NCBI GenBank assembly: GCA_015680685.1
Contig: MNCI01002984.1
Location: 231,279 to 295,278, forward strand
DNA: 64,000 nucleotides
Direction: 5' to 3'
Source of the DNA: Gnetum montanum
Lineage: Eukaryota; Streptophyta; Gnetopsida; Gnetales; Gnetaceae
In this document: positions 59,067-64,000 of the stretch, one piece after another
How positions within the stretch are numbered: position 1 is the stretch's first letter
Layout of the letters: every line of letters starts with the position of its first letter
The notes under the pieces: model-generated
What the model saw: only the letters and a program-made list of their open reading frames with translations
Databases searched by the model: none
Told to the model about the DNA's origin: nothing
Translations under genes and position numbers: made by a program

Positions 59067-59516
59067 TGTGACATCCTGTTCTCAGATGTCATAAAAATAT
59101 GAATGCTTAATTTATTACATTCACCATTTTGTTAGATATTATACTGGAAACATTATAAATACGTAAATAATGAATTAACAAGAAAATAAATAATTGTTAC
59201 TGAAGAATTAAGCTAGGAAAATGCAAAAATTATATTAATGGAAAAGAGTACTATAACACCCTTTTGGGTTATCTTCCTATGCCACTTAAGCCTTAAAGGC
59301 AATCCTACACTACCACCATAGTTAGGCTATCCTGCCAAATGGGTGATCAGTCCCTTTTTGTTCCACTTCACTTAGATCTCGTTACTTGCCTCTCTAAGCT
59401 CTGCAACTCCATGCCTAGCACAACCTCTAGCCCCAACCTTAAATGGCATAGGTCAAACCCTTTCCTAAGGGATACATGAATAATTGTAACCCCTCATAAT
59501 GAGGTGCCCCTTCATT
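59067..59516 (-). repeat. 5' LTR of the chromovirus-like element, truncated
   Basis: Matches 49,921-50,356 in order, starting TGTGACATCCTG and ending at CCCCTTCATT, where the other copy continues for 74 more bases to its ACA end. Gag sequence of the Athila-like host resumes right after it. Confidence 0.82.
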
Positions 59517-61760
59517 GTTATGATATTTCAATAGATAGTAGTGGGAGGAGGCATGGACTAAAGTATTCCTTGGAGAGATTGGACATTGAACATAGTATTC
59601 ATAGGGATTAGGTTGCATATATGAATACTATTGCCTTGGTCATGGCATTCCTCATGCTTATGATTGTTGCCACTACTACTGGTATTGCTCCTACAGTTGA
59701 GAATAAGCCCCTCTTGGATACTACGTTTCTTGGTAGGACTATTGAATATTACCTTGTGAATAAGGCAACCATCTAGGAACTTGTTTTTGACAAACTTAAA
59801 ATTAAGTACATATGTCCAAGAATATTGTAAGTGGGCCATGAATAGGAAACATCCCTTAGGATGTTCATACTAATACACTTTGAATCCTTCGTTATCCTCT
59901 AAACTTGAGTTTGTTATTTTGTCTACTGCAACAACTTTTCCTATGTTCCTATAGTTCTCTCATCCATTTTCTTTTTTTTCCCTCCTTTTCTTTACTTTGT
60001 TTTAAAGCTTGTTTAGTATTTTCCTCTACCATCTTCAATGGTGTAGTAAATTTCCCATCCATAAAATCCTACATTTTCTCTACCTTGGTTGCAATATCAT
60101 TAACAGATTTTTGAATTGGTAGAGTCTTCTCTTGGATCACATTTTCCAAAGTTTCTTCTTCTTATGACTCATACATTCTTATACCCCTTTTTCTTATTTC
60201 TAGATCTCTAACATATTCTTCTACTAATTCTCTTTTCCTTAACTCTCCTTCTTCTTTAGCCACATTGTCAATGAGTCTTTGAATATGATGAGCTATCATT
60301 TAGAATAATCTGCCTTGGGCATATACCCCAAGGATTTCTCTTATCTTGTTTCTTAGCCCATTGACAATATGTCATAGTTGCTCCCTTTGAGAAAATCCAT
60401 GGCTTGAGTACCTATGCAATAAGGAATAGTATCTTCCCATTACCACGTTAAGGGATTCTTGTATCCCTTGCTTCCATCCTTGAATCAATTTTTTTAAAAA
60501 AAATTAAACATTATAGAATAAGTTTGATATTTGTCATTAAAGAGCTCTAGCATGGTACTCCATCTTTGAATTGATTTTGGTTCCAAGAAACTGTACTAAC
60601 TCTTTGCATCCTTTATGAGTGTTCTAGAAAAAAACTTTAATTTCTACCAACCAATTTTAATATTTTGTAGGGCATATGCATTGTGGAAGTCTTGAAGATG
60701 ATGTTATGGCTCTACATTGTATTCACGTTCAAATTTTATGATATTATTCATGTCTTGTTGGTTGATGTAACTATCCCTTACATGTCTAGTAGGAATATAC
60801 ACTAATTCCCTAATGTTATTCATATCTTGAGTAGCTAGCAGGGGTTCTTCATAGTCTTTGAGTTCATAAGCTCTATTGTAGTGAGGATTCCTTCAATGCT
60901 CAAGATTCTCTTTGTCCTTGAACTTGATCCTTTCTCTTCATTCATCATAGTTATCTTCCTCTTCATTAGGATACCTTCTTCAATATACATGTCTCTCATG
61001 GTCCCTTTGTCTTTCCCCATCATGATCCTTGAGTCTTTGTTTTCTCTTGCTATAATTCATAGATGAGTGTAAGGAAGAAGATGAAGGAGTTGAAGAATGG
61101 TGTTGGTTGGTCCTACTTTTGTGAGTCCATGATTAATTCCTTTTAGATTTAGTGGAGGCCTTAAACCTTGAATTCCTCCTAAATTTGAAGCCTCCCTTAT
61201 CTTTCCAAGAGTTTCTACAACAGCGAAATGCAACTTAATCTTAACAGGATCTTCAATGCAAATAGTTGGTATTTGGAAATGGGAATCATGAGTTCCATAT
61301 AGCTTCTCAATTTGGAATATTACATTCTTTTTCTTCTAGGAAAAATTTTTATGGTGCTTTCTTTTCCTTCTCATATTCATGCCTTATCTCCATTATGACA
61401 TCACTTCTTACCTAATCTTCTGTTGGTTGGTATGGCCTAGTCATGTGCTTGGTGATGTGGTAAGCATGTTGCATATGATCAAGGTTTGACCTCATAAGGG
61501 TTACTTGAAGCATTGATGGTGTTGAACAATTTAGAGGCAAGACAATGTTACCCTATAAATCTCTCCATCTAAGTTATTCATCCTAGCAAAAAATAAATGT
61601 GAAATCAGAATAGTAGGGATCAATACGAGCATAAGAAATTTTGGTTTACATTAATGCACTCCAATATTCTTCATTATAATCTTTGTCATGACTCTCATTA
61701 AGTATAGTAATTTGTGGAGATTTTTTCTTGATTATAGAAGCCATATTAAATGTTTAACAC
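59517..61760 (-). pseudogene. Gag of the Athila-like element
   Basis: Minus-strand reading follows the gag of the TR-GAG element block by block in decayed form: a charged N-terminal linker (60,835-61,060, RDMYIEEGILMKRK), a MLELFN-like block near 60,550, the GYMPKADYS segment near 60,320, and the Pro/Tyr/Gln-rich C-terminus at 59,560-59,840. Stops are frequent. It is separated from its protease (49,920) by the nested insertion. Confidence 0.68.
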
Positions 61761-61867
61761 TTTAAGTATGTACTTTTAAGAAAATTATTCAAAGTGTGAA
61801 GAATAGGCTTGATAATACTAGATACAATGAACTCTATAAAATCAACTACTTAGCAAATATTGATACA

Positions 61868-61886
61868 TCCCTGAAAATGATACTAA
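61868..61886 (-). other. Decayed primer binding site of the Athila-like element
   Basis: The minus strand reads TTAGTATCATTTTCAGGGA next to the LTR end. Compared with the tRNA-Asp site of the TR-GAG element it agrees at about 11 of 19 positions, and most differences are C-to-T or G-to-A changes, as expected from decay of methylated DNA. Confidence 0.5.
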
Positions 61887-62566
61887 TGATGAGTGGTTAG
61901 GTATTTCAACACTTAACCATACAAGTCATGAGTGTACATGTGTAACCTTATCGTAATCCATGGATGGACAATGTAAGTATGCTAGTGGTTGATGTTAGGT
62001 TCAAGATTGTTATCTTCTCATGTTGAGTTAGCAAAGCACAAGTGTATAATTTAACTATCGGTGAGGCATACGATATGTTGATGTTATTTGGCTTTAATTT
62101 TTCTAAGTGCCAACATAATGAAAGTGAAGATAAAATCTAAGTCTAAGTATGATAAGAAATATAAATCTAATCTAGTCTATGATGGTAAGTATTTATTCCT
62201 AGCTTGTTGTACATGTCAAGGGCTCATGTAACCATCACTGTGATTACCAAGTGAATCCACTATTAAGCAAATCAAGTGAACTCACTAATTGATTATACTT
62301 CATGCTTAAAATCAGTTGTCTTATAACAGCTTAATAAAAGATATTGAAAATGTATAATGTACCTAAAAAATGTAAATGACTTAACAAAAGTAAACATGCT
62401 GAAAGGTAAAATTAAGCTAAGTAAAAATGAGCTAAGTGGAATGTTGCAATGATGAGAAATGATCTCGATCTTTATTTTAGGTCATAAGTTGTATCTAAGA
62501 ACAATCCACTCGAACAAAGGTTCCATACAATTTTTAAATATCATACTATGAGCATTCACTCTATCG
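61887..62566 (-). repeat. 5' LTR of the Athila-like element, truncated
   Basis: Starts TGATGAGTGGTTAGGTA, the same terminus as the TR-GAG LTR, and aligns with 41,960-42,665. It stops abruptly after CTATCGCTAAGTCC, where RT sequence of a different element begins. About 180 bases present in the left copy are missing. Confidence 0.72.
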
Positions 62567-64000
62567 CTAAGTCCTCCATAGACTCATGAATATTGTTTTG
62601 GCATAATCCTCTAGCTCAATTTGGATTTTTTTATAGCCACTATAACCATCCAGAAAATTGCAATTGCATTGTCTATAAATGGTATCTAACACTTGATTCA
62701 TAAATGGCAATGCAAAGTGATATTTGAATGTTGCCATATTCAATAGCTGGAAGTCAATGCAAACTTTCCACTTGCCATCTTTCGTTGGCACAATCATGAG
62801 TGGGCTAACCCACTCACTATCTACAATCAGATAGATAAACCCCACCTTGAGGAGTTATTTGATTTCCTTTTTGATGATCTACTTCAATTTGGGGTTCAAT
62901 CGTTGCTACAACTATCTCTTTGGCTTCATGGCTAGATTAGTGTAGATATGATGCTAGCATATCCTAAGATCAATCCTTGTGAGTTTGGGATATGACCAAG
63001 AAAAAGTTGTTGGCCATCTATTAACCACATTCAACAGCATCTCCTTTTGTTTAGGAGCAATATCTACATTTATTATTACTGACTTTTCATTTTTTAAGAA
63101 TGCATATTCCATGCCAATAGGTAGAGTTTTCAACTCAAGGGGCTCTTATTTAAATTTTTTTGGAATTTTGAACTCTCCTCAATTAGTATCATTAACTTCA
63201 TTAATGGAGAGTTGGTGATGAACTTGCTTTAGTTTATCCATGCCTTCCAGGTAGGCACATGTTAAGCTCTCAATAGGTTCCATGCAAATTGCTAAGTTGC
63301 TTCCAAGATCAACTGTCAGCCACTGGGTGCCCTTATTTTTTATGGCTATTGTGTATAGGCACCATTAAATTTCAGATATGTTAGCACACTAACTACTTGC
63401 ATTGATATATACACTATTAATGGCCCATAGTTTCTACATAGAGTTGCACCCTATATCATTGTATGTAATGCATGGAACTTTCTTCCGTTTAATCTTCTAG
63501 AATGCATTTTCTTTAGAGATTTCAAGGGAAAGATATCATATCCCCAATTGTGCATCAACAGTGCTTAGCCAAGTCCTTCCCATGATGATTGGGAAGTTCC
63601 CCTTGCAATTGTCCACTGGGATCACTAGGAAATCAACTGGGTAGGACCACCCACAAATGGTGGTTACAATATCCTCCATAGTCCCAAGGAAATAGTGATG
63701 GATTGATCAGCCAACTCAAGACAGATGTTGCCCTTCTTGATGGAGGTAGGTTCCAAGCTTTATACATCTCATGGAAGATCAAATTAACACTAGAAATTGA
63801 ATCCATAAGAATTTTTCAAGGCTTATTCCTAGAAATTTAAAGGTGAATAAGAGGACTTCCAGGATTAGATAGTTTCCTAGGAAGATGGCCAAATTTTATC
63901 CAATCAATTACCACATGGGTTAACATGATGATATGCACTTTGGAAGGTGTTTGGTTTGAAGGGGACTTGAATGGATTAGATGCAGATGAAAATGGAGAAG
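62567..64000 (-). pseudogene. Protease and reverse transcriptase of another Athila-like element
   Basis: RT piece 62,567-62,845 is open for 92 codons: SEWVSPLMIVPTKDGKWKVC, then YHFALPFMNQVLDTIYRQC and FLDGYSGYKKIQIELEDYAK, typical Athila-lineage RT blocks, ending just after MSLWRT at the junction. The protease landmark GNFPIIMGRTWLSTVDAQLG lies at 63,530-63,600, preceded by CGWSYPVDFLVIPV. The element continues beyond 64,000 (towards its gag) and loses everything 3' of RT finger/palm at 62,566. It is clearly better conserved than the RT at 48,150-48,700. Confidence 0.78.

Larger units (their letters stand above)
49921..59516 (-). mobile_element. Chromovirus-like Ty3/gypsy element nested in the Athila-like element
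   Basis: Minus-strand element with LTRs at 49,921-50,430 and 59,067-59,516. It has an initiator tRNA-Met primer site, gag, a CCHC knuckle, protease with LIDSGASDNFISPKL, RT, RNase H, integrase with HHCC, and an integrase C-terminus with possible chromodomain remnant. The outer 74 bases of the 5' LTR are missing and no target duplication can be seen. Between primer site and gag is an unusually long 4.1-kb leader holding a 5S-like block, minisatellites and an opposite-strand gene-like region. Stops occur but blocks are better preserved than in the host element. Confidence 0.82.
41960..62566 (-). mobile_element. Autonomous-type Athila-like LTR retrotransposon, decayed and interrupted
   Basis: Minus-strand element with diverged LTRs at about 41,960-42,845 and 61,887-62,566 (the latter cut short at its outer end). 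Going from 5' to 3' it has a decayed tRNA-Asp-type primer site, gag (59,517-61,760), protease (48,970-49,920), RT (48,150-48,700), RNase H (47,430-47,850), integrase (46,250-47,330) and a 3.3-kb 3' region. A chromovirus-like element (49,921-59,516) is inserted between gag and protease. Its LTR ends, primer-site position, gag and protease are those of the TR-GAG element at 12,261-19,386, but it keeps pol. All frames are broken. Confidence 0.75.

Overview
This is a window of plant nuclear DNA, AT-rich and dominated by transposable elements. The evidence for a plant is a low-copy gene of the plant DUF829/TMEM53 alpha/beta-hydrolase family with GT-AG introns, LTR retrotransposons with plant-type tRNA-Asp and initiator tRNA-Met primer sites, and a plant-style LINE. 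Long introns, old diverged insertions and deep nesting would suit a gymnosperm such as a conifer. That is an inference; no marker in the window fixes the species.

Layout. 1-3,175: minus-strand LINE remains (a 5' half with ORF1, endonuclease and the start of RT, plus a separate 3' RT piece). 3,600-10,670: the only gene here that looks intact, seven plus-strand coding exons with two introns longer than 2.3 kb, tRNA-like SINE heads in intron 1 and a fossil duplicate of exon 2. 11,530-20,725: an old minus-strand ORF of unknown family, split by a well-preserved 7.1-kb LTR element (12,261-19,386) with a 5-bp target duplication, tRNA-Asp primer site, gag and protease but no reverse transcriptase or integrase (a TR-GAG-type non-autonomous element). 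22,300-24,540: a decayed relative of that gag-protease. 24,545-26,930: a plus-strand, decayed relative of the split ORF. 27,000-38,000: a second gag-protease-only remnant of Tat/Ogre type; where pol would be it carries a regular array of about 190-bp repeats, each centred on a GGCC palindrome. 38,200-41,960: a poorly understood plus-strand element with an unrecognised ORF. 41,960-62,566: a decayed autonomous Athila-like element whose LTR ends, gag and protease resemble the TR-GAG element, interrupted at 49,921-59,516 by a chromovirus-like Ty3/gypsy element with an initiator-Met primer site. The leader of the inner element holds a 5S-rRNA-like segment and an intron-containing, opposite-strand ORF set of unknown origin. 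62,567-64,000: part of another Athila-like protease/RT.

How the parts relate. The 12.3-19.4 kb element looks like a deletion derivative served in trans by an Athila-like relative of the element at 42.0-62.6 kb: both share the TGATGAGTGG terminus, the same primer-site position and homologous gag and protease. Apart from the DUF829 gene, almost every reading frame here is a broken retroelement piece. The most unusual signals are the 5S-like block, the palindrome-centred array, and the repeated polypurine-tract-like motif inside the TR-GAG element.
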